A DNA stretch of 64,000 bases from Leisingera sp. ANG-M7 (GTDB taxonomy: Bacteria; Pseudomonadota; Alphaproteobacteria; Rhodobacterales; Rhodobacteraceae): positions 310,001 through 374,000 of the forward strand of contig NZ_JWLI01000005.1 of assembly GCF_000813965.1 (NCBI RefSeq), in the 5' to 3' direction. Positions 19,175 to 26,509 of this stretch are shown piece after piece (positions within the stretch are counted from its first letter, which is position 1; each line of letters opens with the position of its first letter). Made by a program: the position numbers and the translations under genes. The notes under the pieces were generated by a model. It saw only the letters and a list, made by a program, of their open reading frames with translations, searched no databases and had not been told where the DNA came from.

Positions 19175-19546
19175 ATGCGATATCTGACTGACCGCAAGCG
19201 CGCCGTTGGCATGGGCGCTGCAAAATCCGGAACGGAACATCACTGGTCGATGCAGGTGAGCTCAATTGCTCTCCTGATCCTGGTGCCGCTGTTCGTCTTC
19301 ACCTTCGGCTCTGCGCTGGGCGGCACCTATGAAGAGATCACCGCCTATTACTCCCGCCCGTTCCCGGCGATCGTGGCGGCGCTGACCATGTGGGTCGGTA
19401 TGATGCACTTTAAATCCGGCGCCCAGACCATGATCGAGGATTACGTCCACGGGCTGAAAGGCCGTCTGACGATCATCCTGGTCAATTGCCTGTCCTATGC
19501 CGTCGCCGCGACCAGCGTTTACGCGCTGATCCGCCTGGCCCTGTAA
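19175..19546 (+). CDS. sdhD: Succinate dehydrogenase membrane anchor subunit
   Basis: The second complex II membrane subunit, 123 aa with three helices (about 27-49, 60-78, 95-117). It begins [24 protein letters not shown], typical of alphaproteobacterial SdhD, and carries [17 protein letters not shown], whose Asp-Tyr pair belongs to the quinone site region. GGGAGG in front of the start gives a good ribosome site. The gap to sdhC is 18 bases. Confidence 0.95.
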   Translation: MRYLTDRKRAVGMGAAKSGTEHHWSMQVSSIALLILVPLFVFTFGSALGGTYEEITAYYSRPFPAIVAALTMWVGMMHFKSGAQTMIEDYVHGLKGRLTIILVNCLSYAVAATSVYALIRLAL

Positions 19547-19565
19547 CTCCCCGAGGTCTTTTTCA

Positions 19566-21371
19566 ATGGCTGCTTACGAATACGAAACACATGAATATGA
19601 CGTGGTCGTGGTTGGCGCCGGCGGGGCCGGTCTCCGCGCGACGCTGGGCATGGCGGAGCAGGGGCTACGCACCGCTTGCGTAACGAAGGTGTTCCCGACC
19701 CGCTCCCACACCGTGGCGGCGCAGGGCGGTATTGCCGCGTCCCTGGGCAACATGGGCCCTGACAGCTGGCAGTGGCATATGTATGACACCGTCAAGGGTT
19801 CCGACTGGCTGGGCGACACCGACGCGATGGAATATCTAGCCCGCGAGGCCCCCAAGGCGGTGTACGAGCTGGAGCACTACGGCGTGCCGTTCTCGCGCAC
19901 CGAGGAAGGCAAGATCTACCAGCGCCCCTTCGGCGGCCACACCACCGAATTTGGCGAAGGCCCCGCGGTGCAGCGCACCTGTGCGGCGGCGGACCGGACC
20001 GGCCACGCCATCCTGCACACGCTCTATGGCCAGAGCCTCAAGAACAACGCCGAGTTCTACATCGAGTATTTCGCCATCGACCTGATCATGTCCGAAGACG
20101 GGCAGTGCCAGGGCGTTGTCTGCTGGAAGCTCGATGATGGCACCATGCATGTCTTCAACGCCAAGATGGTGGTGCTGGCGACCGGCGGGTACGGCCGCGC
20201 TTACTTCTCTGCCACTTCGGCGCATACCTGCACCGGTGACGGCGGCGGCATGGTGGCGCGTGCGGGCCTGGCGCTGCAGGACATGGAGTTCGTGCAGTTC
20301 CACCCGACCGGCATCTATGGCTCCGGCTGCCTGATTACCGAAGGCGCGCGGGGCGAGGGCGGTTACCTGACCAACTCCGAGGGCGAACGCTTCATGGAGC
20401 GCTATGCGCCCCAGTACAAGGATCTGGCGCCGCGCGACTATGTTTCCCGGTCCATGACCATGGAAATCCGCGAAGGCCGCGGTGTGGGCGCCGAGGGCGA
20501 CCATATCCACCTGAACCTGAGCCACCTGCCGGCCGAGGCGCTGGCGGAACGGCTGCCGGGCATCTCTGAAAGCGCCAAGATCTTTGCCGGCGTCGACGTG
20601 ACCAAGGAGCCGATCCCTGTTCTGCCTACCGTGCATTACAACATGGGTGGTATCCCCACCAACTATTGGGGTGAGGTGCTGAACCCGACGTCCGAGGACC
20701 CGACCGCGGTTGTGCCGGGCCTGATGGCCGTGGGCGAAGCGGGCTGCGCCTCGGTGCACGGTGCCAACCGGCTTGGATCCAACTCGCTGATCGACCTCGT
20801 GGTCTTTGGCCGTGCCTCCGCCATCCGCGCGGGCAAGGTAGTGGACGCAGACGCGGCGAACCCGGTGCTGAATCAGGCCTCCGTCGATAAGGCTTTCGAC
20901 CGCTTCGACACCCTGCGTAACGCCAATGGCGGTATCCCGACCGCGGATCTGCGCCTGGAAATGCAGAAGTGCATGCAGGCAGACGCGGCGGTGTTCCGCA
21001 CCTCCAAGACCATGGCGGAAGGCGTCGAGAAGATGACCGAGATCGCGGCCAAGCTGGATGACCTGAAGGTGACCGACCGCTCGCTGGTATGGAACTCTGA
21101 CCTGATGGAGACGCTGGAGCTGACCAACCTGATGCCAAACGCGCTGGCGACCATCGTTGGCGCCGAAGCCCGCAAGGAAAGCCGTGGCGCCCACGCGCAT
21201 GAGGACTTCACCACCCGCGACGACGAGAACTGGCGTGTCCACACCGTCTCCCGCGTGGAGGGCAACAAGGTTGATCTGACCTACCGCCCGGTAATCACTG
21301 ACCCGCTGTCCACCGAAGCCGAAGGCGGCATCAGCCTTGCCAAAATCGCGCCCAAGGCGCGGACGTTCTAA
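19566..21371 (+). CDS. sdhA: Succinate dehydrogenase flavoprotein subunit
   Basis: The catalytic subunit that oxidises succinate to fumarate with covalent FAD. The dinucleotide motif [12 protein letters not shown] is at about 14-25. His48 in [11 protein letters not shown] is the flavin-linked histidine. [21 protein letters not shown] and the C-terminal [17 protein letters not shown] belong to the substrate and capping domains. Length 601 aa is normal. It lies 19 bases after sdhD. Confidence 0.99.
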   Translation: MAAYEYETHEYDVVVVGAGGAGLRATLGMAEQGLRTACVTKVFPTRSHTVAAQGGIAASLGNMGPDSWQWHMYDTVKGSDWLGDTDAMEYLAREAPKAVYELEHYGVPFSRTEEGKIYQRPFGGHTTEFGEGPAVQRTCAAADRTGHAILHTLYGQSLKNNAEFYIEYFAIDLIMSEDGQCQGVVCWKLDDGTMHVFNAKMVVLATGGYGRAYFSATSAHTCTGDGGGMVARAGLALQDMEFVQFHPTGIYGSGCLITEGARGEGGYLTNSEGERFMERYAPQYKDLAPRDYVSRSMTMEIREGRGVGAEGDHIHLNLSHLPAEALAERLPGISESAKIFAGVDVTKEPIPVLPTVHYNMGGIPTNYWGEVLNPTSEDPTAVVPGLMAVGEAGCASVHGANRLGSNSLIDLVVFGRASAIRAGKVVDADAANPVLNQASVDKAFDRFDTLRNANGGIPTADLRLEMQKCMQADAAVFRTSKTMAEGVEKMTEIAAKLDDLKVTDRSLVWNSDLMETLELTNLMPNALATIVGAEARKESRGAHAHEDFTTRDDENWRVHTVSRVEGNKVDLTYRPVITDPLSTEAEGGISLAKIAPKARTF

Positions 21372-21382
21372 GGAGACAGACC

Positions 21383-22162
21383 ATGGTTCAATTCAGCCTC
21401 CCGAAGAACTCTAAGATCACCACCGGCAAGACCTGGCCCAAGCCGGAGGGCGCCAGCAATGTGCGCAAGTTCAAGATCTACCGCTGGAACCCGGATGACG
21501 GGAAAAACCCGCAGGTCGATACCTATTTCGTCGACATGGACAGCTGCGGCCCGATGGTCCTGGACGCGCTGATCAAGATCAAGAATGAGATCGACCCGAC
21601 CCTGACCTTCCGCCGGTCCTGCCGCGAGGGGATTTGCGGGTCCTGCGCAATGAACATCGACGGTATTAACACGCTGGCCTGTATCTACGGCATGGACGAG
21701 ATCAAGGGCGATGTGGCGATCTACCCGCTGCCGCACATGCCGGTGGTTAAGGACTTGATCCCGGATCTCACGCATTTCTATGCCCAGCATGCCTCGATCA
21801 TGCCGTGGCTGGAGACCAAGACCAACCGCCCGGCGAAAGAGTGGAAGCAGTCCATTGAGGACCGCAAGAAGCTCGATGGCCTCTATGAGTGCGTGATGTG
21901 CGCCAGCTGCTCGACCTCCTGCCCGAGCTACTGGTGGAACGGCGACCGCTACCTCGGCCCGGCAGCCCTGCTGCATGCTTACCGCTGGATCATCGACAGC
22001 CGGGACGAGGCCACGCCTGAGCGCCTGGACCAGCTGGAGGATCCGTTCAAGCTCTACCGCTGCCACACCATCATGAACTGCGCCAAGACCTGCCCCAAAG
22101 GCCTGAACCCGGCCAAGGCAATTGCGCATATCAAGAAGATGATGGTCGAGCGCGGGGTCTGA
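21383..22162 (+). CDS. sdhB: Succinate dehydrogenase iron-sulfur subunit
   Basis: Carries electrons from FAD to quinone through three clusters. The [2Fe-2S] motif [14 protein letters not shown] is at about 75-88. [16 protein letters not shown] and [17 protein letters not shown] give the Cys sets of the [4Fe-4S] and [3Fe-4S] clusters. Length 259 aa is typical. The start lies 11 bases after sdhA with AAGGAGA as ribosome site. A terminator closes the operon. Confidence 0.98.
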   Translation: MVQFSLPKNSKITTGKTWPKPEGASNVRKFKIYRWNPDDGKNPQVDTYFVDMDSCGPMVLDALIKIKNEIDPTLTFRRSCREGICGSCAMNIDGINTLACIYGMDEIKGDVAIYPLPHMPVVKDLIPDLTHFYAQHASIMPWLETKTNRPAKEWKQSIEDRKKLDGLYECVMCASCSTSCPSYWWNGDRYLGPAALLHAYRWIIDSRDEATPERLDQLEDPFKLYRCHTIMNCAKTCPKGLNPAKAIAHIKKMMVERGV

Positions 22163-22184
22163 GCCGAACATCGGATGAACAGAG

Positions 22185-22224
22185 CACACCCCGTAGCCGC
22201 AAGGTTTGCGGGGTGTGTTGTTTT
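22185..22224 (+). terminator. Intrinsic terminator of sdhCDAB
   Basis: A 9-base stem CACACCCCG (22185-22193) / CGGGGTGTG (22209-22217) is followed by TTGTTTT, about 22 bases after the sdhB stop. Confidence 0.88.
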
Positions 22225-22254
22225 AAATGAAAAATTTTTCGATTGGAGGAATTT

Positions 22255-22515
22255 ATGACGTTTAAGGCTTTTACCTTGGTTTTGGTCACAGGCACCTTAA
22301 CGGCCTGCGTGTCCTCCGGCGAGAACAGCAGTGTTAATTCTGAATGGAAAGTGTTGAACAGCAAGCGGCCGCAATGTGCAAAGGCTGCGGGTATCACCGG
22401 ACCCTACTCGGCAACCACTGAGTACTACGGGGGATCGGTCGTGCAGGTGTTTGAGCCGGGGCCAGGCGTAAGCGGAGCGCAGGCGGCGAAAGCGAATGCT
22501 TGCATGAAGGCCTGA
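22255..22515 (+). CDS. Small lipoprotein, first of a tandem pair (86 aa)
   Basis: A signal peptide with a lipobox (LTAC, Cys18) indicates a lipid-anchored envelope protein. The mature part has a Cys in RPQCAKAAGITG, a Thr-Glu-Tyr strand, and ends PGPGVSGAQAAKANACMKA. The same framework recurs in the next gene (22654-22923), so they are paralogues from a tandem duplication. ATG 22255 has GGAGGA at 22245-22250. I do not recognise the family. A terminator follows, so the pair is not simply one operon. Confidence 0.8.
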   Translation: MTFKAFTLVLVTGTLTACVSSGENSSVNSEWKVLNSKRPQCAKAAGITGPYSATTEYYGGSVVQVFEPGPGVSGAQAAKANACMKA

Positions 22516-22595
22516 TAGCCGCTTGGGATGTCCCCCAAGGCTAACCGCTGGAGTGTCGGCGAAGCTATGCCTTCTCCGCGGTGGCAGAATTGAAA

Positions 22596-22632
22596 ACCCT
22601 CGGTTTTCCTGCGAAACCGGGGGTATGTTTTT
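22596..22632 (+). terminator. Intrinsic terminator between the two small lipoprotein genes
   Basis: An 11-base stem, ACCCTCGGTTT (22596-22606) with AAACCGGGGGT (22614-22624) including one G-T pair, is followed by ATGTTTTT. Confidence 0.75.
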
Positions 22633-22653
22633 GGCAGGCAATGGATTTCGGGC

Positions 22654-22923
22654 ATGAGACTTCTTGGATGCGCCGCGGGTGCGCTGACCCTTCTCTCGGG
22701 TTGCATGACAGCGGCGGATAACGACCGGATCGGCGGCCAATTGGCTGCGACGGATGCACGGATACCGAGCTGTATCGCGGAGGCTGGGATCACCGGGGAA
22801 GTCCGCGTCAGCACCGAGTTTCTAGGCCATGGTGCGGGTGCCACGGTGCTACGGAATGTGCAGCCCGGGCCGAACGTGACAGAGGCGCAGGCTGCACAAG
22901 CGACCGCCTGCATCAACGCCTGA
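22654..22923 (+). CDS. Small lipoprotein, second of a tandem pair (89 aa)
   Basis: A lipobox LLSGC places the anchor at Cys17. The mature domain shares with the preceding gene a Cys before AGITG, then ST-E, PGP-V, and AQAA-A-AC--A at the C-terminus, with the same spacing of the two mature Cys, which may form a disulfide. The ribosome site is weak. Function is unknown; likely a periplasm-facing outer- or inner-membrane lipoprotein. Its start lies only 22 bases after the terminator of the first copy. Confidence 0.78.
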   Translation: MRLLGCAAGALTLLSGCMTAADNDRIGGQLAATDARIPSCIAEAGITGEVRVSTEFLGHGAGATVLRNVQPGPNVTEAQAAQATACINA

Positions 22924-22968
22924 CGCTAATTGGTTGAGCGGCGGTGCCAGCCGCCCTAAGGTGCCGGA

Positions 22969-23679
22969 ATGCAACCGCATTTCTATGCCATTCTGCTTGC
23001 CGGTGTTGCCGGGCTTTCGATGCCGCTGGGCGGGCTTCTGGCCTGGTGCGAGCACATCAGCAATCCGGTGCTGCGCAATCGGGTGCTGCACGCAATCGCG
23101 GCCTTTGGCGGCGGCGCGCTGGCATCAGCCGTGGCGCTTGTTCTGGTGCCCGAAGCGGCCGAGGCGCTGCCTGCCGCTTGGGCGGTTGGCCTGTTTGCCG
23201 CGGGCGGTTTGGTTTTCTATCTTGTGGATACGGTGCTGCAGCGCCATGGCGGCAGCGGTGCCTTGCTGCTGGCGATGCTGCTAGATTACCTGCCAGAGGC
23301 CATGGCACTGGGGGCGATGCTGGTCGCAGATGCGGCCACGGCCAAGCTGCTGGCGCTGATGATCTTCCTGCAAAACGTGCCAGAGGGGTTTGCTGCCTTC
23401 CGTGAGGTCTGGAGCGGTGACAGCCGGGCCTGGCATGTGCTGCTGCTGTTTCTGGGGCTGGCCGCTCTTGGGCCTGCCTGCGCGCTGGCGGGTCTGGTCT
23501 GGCTGGCGGAAGCCCATGCTGTGCTCGGCGGGATCATGATCTTTGCCGCGGGCGGCATCCTCTATCTGCTGTTTCAGGACATCGCCCCCAAGGCGCACAG
23601 CAGCCGCAGCAGCGCACCTGCGCTGGGGGCGGTTGCGGGTTTTGCGCTGGGGCTGGCCGGTCATCTGCTGATCAGCTGA
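22969..23679 (+). CDS. ZIP family metal transporter-like protein
   Basis: A 236-aa polytopic protein with about eight helices. The ZIP helix IV/V motifs are recognisable as LLDYLPEAMALGAM and IFLQNVPEGFAAFRE. In well-studied ZIP proteins the second motif is H-N-x-P-E-G; here the metal-binding His is Gln (QNVPEG), and the first motif has Asp where His is usual. Zinc or other divalent metal uptake is the family role, but these changes may alter or abolish it. The ATG at 22969 is 46 bases after the second lipoprotein. Confidence 0.78.
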   Translation: MQPHFYAILLAGVAGLSMPLGGLLAWCEHISNPVLRNRVLHAIAAFGGGALASAVALVLVPEAAEALPAAWAVGLFAAGGLVFYLVDTVLQRHGGSGALLLAMLLDYLPEAMALGAMLVADAATAKLLALMIFLQNVPEGFAAFREVWSGDSRAWHVLLLFLGLAALGPACALAGLVWLAEAHAVLGGIMIFAAGGILYLLFQDIAPKAHSSRSSAPALGAVAGFALGLAGHLLIS

Positions 23680-23808
23680 GCCGCAGCCTGCGTGCCGGAT
23701 TGCAGTAACTGCATGGCAAACCTGCAAAAACATCCGGTGCGCCGGGTGGCGCCATCGGGTAGCTTGCAAACCAAGGGAGGATGGTGCCGCAAGTAAGGAG
23801 ACCGCCCG

Positions 23809-23970
23809 ATGAAACCCGTTGAAACCCTGGAAGAGCAGCAAGCAAAGGCCGCCCGCGCCGCACTGGAGGCGCTGGATCAGGCTTATGCCTATTACACCCC
23901 GGAAACGCCTGTTGCGGCGGCTCAGGAACCGCGCCAGGATCAGCTGTTCGAATACTACCAGGCGGCCTGA
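23809..23970 (+). CDS. Small acidic protein (53 aa)
   Basis: An ATG at 23809 with AAGGAG at 23795-23800 opens a 53-codon frame ending at 23970. It starts MKPVETLEEQQAKAARAALE and ends DQLFEYYQAA. It has an N-terminal helix rich in Glu, Gln and Ala and several Tyr in the second half, with no Cys and no membrane segment. I do not recognise it. The strong ribosome site and sensible composition argue that it is real. Confidence 0.6.
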   Translation: MKPVETLEEQQAKAARAALEALDQAYAYYTPETPVAAAQEPRQDQLFEYYQAA

Positions 23971-24038
23971 TCCGAGGGGGCGCTGCAGTGCCGGGTTTTG
24001 CGTTTGAAGGGCCGGCAGGACAGGGTTAGACAGGCCGC

Positions 24039-24233
24039 ATGGTACTTATTGTCGTCCTTGCTGCCGGAGTCTTCTGTTACTTCCTGTGGCGCCACCGCGC
24101 GATGGATCTGACGCGCAACTGCCGCTGGCGGCAGATGAAGTCCGAAGGGCATTGGCGCTGCATCTCTTGCGGGGCTGTCGAACCCGGTGAAGCCGCCCCC
24201 CGCATTTGCCGCAATCCCCGGCGTCAGGGCTGA
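24039..24233 (+). CDS. Small membrane protein with zinc-ribbon-like Cys (64 aa)
   Basis: One N-terminal hydrophobic helix (VLIVVLAAGVFCYFLWR) is followed by a short cytoplasmic part, MDLTRNCRWRQMKSEGHWRC and ISCGAV-x-C. The Cys set (NCRW, RCISCG, RICR) could bind one zinc. The pattern resembles small conserved hypothetical proteins in Rhodobacteraceae. No clear ribosome site is present in front of the ATG. Function is unknown. Confidence 0.55.
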   Translation: MVLIVVLAAGVFCYFLWRHRAMDLTRNCRWRQMKSEGHWRCISCGAVEPGEAAPRICRNPRRQG

Positions 24234-24337
24234 GGCTGCCGGCTGGTTTGGTCCTTAACCGGGCTGCCAGTGCTATGGGCTTGCACCGGGGGAGCGAAGT
24301 GGTCTTGATGGGGCAAACGAACAGGAAGGTTTTCCCC

Positions 24338-25195
24338 ATGTCCAGCACGCCCGCTGCCCCCGCAGACGCAGTAGCCCGCCGCGCTATCAAGCCGGTGATA
24401 TGTTATCCGAACGAGACACTGCCAATGCCGGATCTGGCGCTCTACAACCGGGCGCGGGAAGGCGCCGTGAAGACCGGCGAGGTGCGGGTACCGCCCCGCG
24501 ATGCGGCCTGCTTTGAAGTGCCTGCCGGGCATTTTTTCCGCATCACCTCAATCGAGGGGCCGCAGGTGGGCGACCTGAACCTTTGGAACAAGAATGATCT
24601 GTCGGAGCGGTTTTATTCCGGCAAGACCCGCGCGTTGCATGGCACTCATATCACCGCGGGAGAGCGGATGTGGACCAGCTTCCCGCATCTGCGCCCGATG
24701 GCGACCATCACCGCCGATACACTGGGCTGGTACGGCATGGATGAATATGGCGGCTCGGTGCATGACGTGATCGGCACCCGTTGCGATCCCTATACCGGCA
24801 ACCTGCTGGCAGGCAGCCAGTACCACCACTGCTGCCACTCCAACCTGACCCGGGCGCTGGCAGACCATCTGGGTGTGTCCCTGGCAGAGGCAGAGCCGCA
24901 TGTGCATGATGTCCTGAACGTCTTCATGTGCACGGGCTTTACCCGCGACACCGGCCAGTATTTCATGAAGGCCAGCCCGGTGCGGCCCGGCGATTACCTG
25001 GAGTTTTTTGCCGAGATCGACCTTTTGGGCTGCCTTAGCGCCTGTCCGGGCGGGGATTGTTCAGCAGAGCATTCCAGCGATACCGCCGCCTGTTACCCGA
25101 TGCTGGTCGAAGTTTTTGCCCCGGGAGAGGGCGCGCTTGGCGATTGGAAAAGCCCGCCGCCAAATGGGTATGACCGCAGCCACGGGTGCAAGTAA
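24338..25195 (+). CDS. DUF1989 (urea carboxylase-associated) family protein
   Basis: A 285-aa protein with the DUF1989 fold: FEVPAGHFFRITSIEGPQVGDLNLWN at about 55-80, then DVIGTRCDPYT, HCCHSNLTRAL and LLGCLSACPGGDCS with metal-ligand Cys/His. Relatives act with urea carboxylase/allophanate hydrolase, one now known as part of guanidine carboxylase systems, but no such genes occur here, so it stands alone. The ATG at 24338 follows CAGGAAGG; a start at 24308 is also possible. An imperfect GGTCAAAA-GTTA-TTTTGGCC hairpin lies just after the stop (25200-25219). Confidence 0.85.
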   Translation: MSSTPAAPADAVARRAIKPVICYPNETLPMPDLALYNRAREGAVKTGEVRVPPRDAACFEVPAGHFFRITSIEGPQVGDLNLWNKNDLSERFYSGKTRALHGTHITAGERMWTSFPHLRPMATITADTLGWYGMDEYGGSVHDVIGTRCDPYTGNLLAGSQYHHCCHSNLTRALADHLGVSLAEAEPHVHDVLNVFMCTGFTRDTGQYFMKASPVRPGDYLEFFAEIDLLGCLSACPGGDCSAEHSSDTAACYPMLVEVFAPGEGALGDWKSPPPNGYDRSHGCK

Positions 25196-25282
25196 AACCG
25201 GTCAAAAGTTATTTTGGCCAGAGGTCTTGCTGAAATTCAGGGCGGCGTGAACAATCGCACCTTGTGAATTTCCCGAGCTCCC

Positions 25283-25316
25283 AAAAAGAAAAGGACAGCG
25301 GAATAACCGCTGTCCT
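25283..25316 (-). terminator. Intrinsic terminator of deoD
   Basis: On the minus strand AGGACAGCGG / CCGCTGTCCT with loop TTATT is followed by TTTTCTTTTTGG, 32 bases after the deoD stop. Confidence 0.9.
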
Positions 25317-25347
25317 AGGGAAAGCCGTAAATCGAAATTACGTGGCG

Positions 25348-26052
25348 TCAGCTGAACGCTGCCTCCAAGGCAATTTCCACCATGTCGCCAAAGCTGCGCT
25401 CCCGCTGATCGGAGGGGAGGGCTTCGCCGGTGCCCAGATGGTCGGAGACCGTCAGCACCGCCAACGCCCGGCAGCCGTGACGGGCCGCAAGCGTGTAGAG
25501 TTCTGCCGCTTCCATCTCGACGCCCAGGATGCCGTGGCGCACCATCTGCTCGTTCAGGTCGGGGCGCTCGTCATAGAACACATCGGAGGAGTAGATGCCG
25601 CCGATATGGGTGGCAGAGCCGTGTTTCGATGCTGCCTGGGCTGCTGCCTGCAGCAGGCCCCAGTCGGCGCAGGGGGCAAAGTTAAGCTCGCGGAAGATGC
25701 CGCTGGAGGGGCTGTTCACGGTGCTGGCTGTCATTGCCAGGATCACGTCGCGCACCTTGACCTTATCCTGCATGCCGCCGCAGGACCCGATGCGGATCAG
25801 GGTTTTTGCACCGAAATCGCGGATCAGCTCATTGGCGTAGATCGACAGCGAGGGCATGCCCATGCCGCTGCCCTGGATGGTGACGCGGTGGCCGTTCCAG
25901 GTGCCGGTATAGCCTAGCATTCCGCGCACTTCATTGACCAGCCGGGCATCTTGCAGAAAAGTTTCGGCTGCCCATTTCGCGCGGTAGGGGTCGCCGGGCA
26001 TCAGCACGGTTTCCGCGATGTCGCCCGGTGCGGCGCCAATATGAATGGTCAT
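25348..26052 (-). CDS. deoD: Purine nucleoside phosphorylase (DeoD type)
   Basis: Phosphorolyses purine (deoxy)nucleosides to base and (deoxy)ribose-1-phosphate. The 234-aa protein begins [26 protein letters not shown] and has GSCGG for phosphate binding. MEAAELY is the ribose-binding Met-Glu segment, and the catalytic pair falls at Asp204 and Arg217, the same numbers as in E. coli DeoD. It is followed by its own terminator and lies 20 bases after the H-NS-like gene. Functionally it fits the BMP-type nucleoside transporter at 38709-43661, though that locus is 12 kb away. Confidence 0.96.
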   Translation of the reverse strand: MTIHIGAAPGDIAETVLMPGDPYRAKWAAETFLQDARLVNEVRGMLGYTGTWNGHRVTIQGSGMGMPSLSIYANELIRDFGAKTLIRIGSCGGMQDKVKVRDVILAMTASTVNSPSSGIFRELNFAPCADWGLLQAAAQAASKHGSATHIGGIYSSDVFYDERPDLNEQMVRHGILGVEMEAAELYTLAARHGCRALAVLTVSDHLGTGEALPSDQRERSFGDMVEIALEAAFS

Positions 26053-26072
26053 GGCTTACCTCCGCTAAGGCT

Positions 26073-26390
26073 TCAGATTTCCAGGTCGGAAATATCCATG
26101 CCCGCGGTCAGCGCGGCATGCACCCAATGCGGTTTGCGGCCACGGCCGGTCCAGGTTTCCTCGGGGTTGCTGGGGTTGCGGTACTTCGGGGCAGCTTTGG
26201 CTTTCTTGGCGCTCTGGCGCGATGCATTGGCGATTTCATCCAGCGAAAATCCGAATTTGGCGGCAGCTTCTTCGGCGGCTTTCAGGGCTTCCTGACGCTC
26301 ACGCAGTTCTGCCTCCTGCAATGCCTTTTCAACGTCGCTTTGCAGCTGGAGAAGCTCTTTTCTGCTCATAGCCGAAAGATCGAAGGTCAT
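26073..26390 (-). CDS. H-NS/HvrA family nucleoid protein
   Basis: A 105-aa DNA-binding protein. The N-terminal half is a coiled-coil oligomerisation region (about 5-45, rich in Leu, Glu and Lys). The C-terminal domain has YRNPSNPEETWTGRGRKPHW, where TWTGRGRKPxW is the AT-hook-like H-NS core. HvrA of Rhodobacter is the closest known type. The ATG at 26390 is preferred to that at 26402 because TGGAG lies 6 bases before it; the upstream ATG has no ribosome site. A 13-base hairpin sits in its leader. Such proteins silence AT-rich DNA and could affect the low-GC genes seen here. Confidence 0.9.
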   Translation of the reverse strand: MTFDLSAMSRKELLQLQSDVEKALQEAELRERQEALKAAEEAAAKFGFSLDEIANASRQSAKKAKAAPKYRNPSNPEETWTGRGRKPHWVHAALTAGMDISDLEI

Positions 26391-26403
26391 TTTGAACTCC
26401 ATA

Positions 26404-26438
26404 TAAAAATGACATACCGGAAAATCCGGTATGTCATT
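26404..26438 (-). terminator. Terminator-like hairpin in the leader of the H-NS-like gene
   Basis: A perfect 13-base stem AATGACATACCGG (26408-26420) / CCGGTATGTCATT (26426-26438) with a 5-base loop is followed on the minus strand by TTTTTATA, and then within a few bases by the ribosome site of the H-NS-like gene. It lies 70 bases after the ecm stop, so it serves as terminator of ecm. Because it is only 18 bases from the start codon, any transcript of the H-NS gene starting upstream must include it. Confidence 0.75.
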
Positions 26439-26509
26439 CCTTATGACCCAATTGCCAGACGCGTTTCAGCATCTTTCTCGGCTATTTGCAGGAAATTGCC
26501 TATTAAAGG

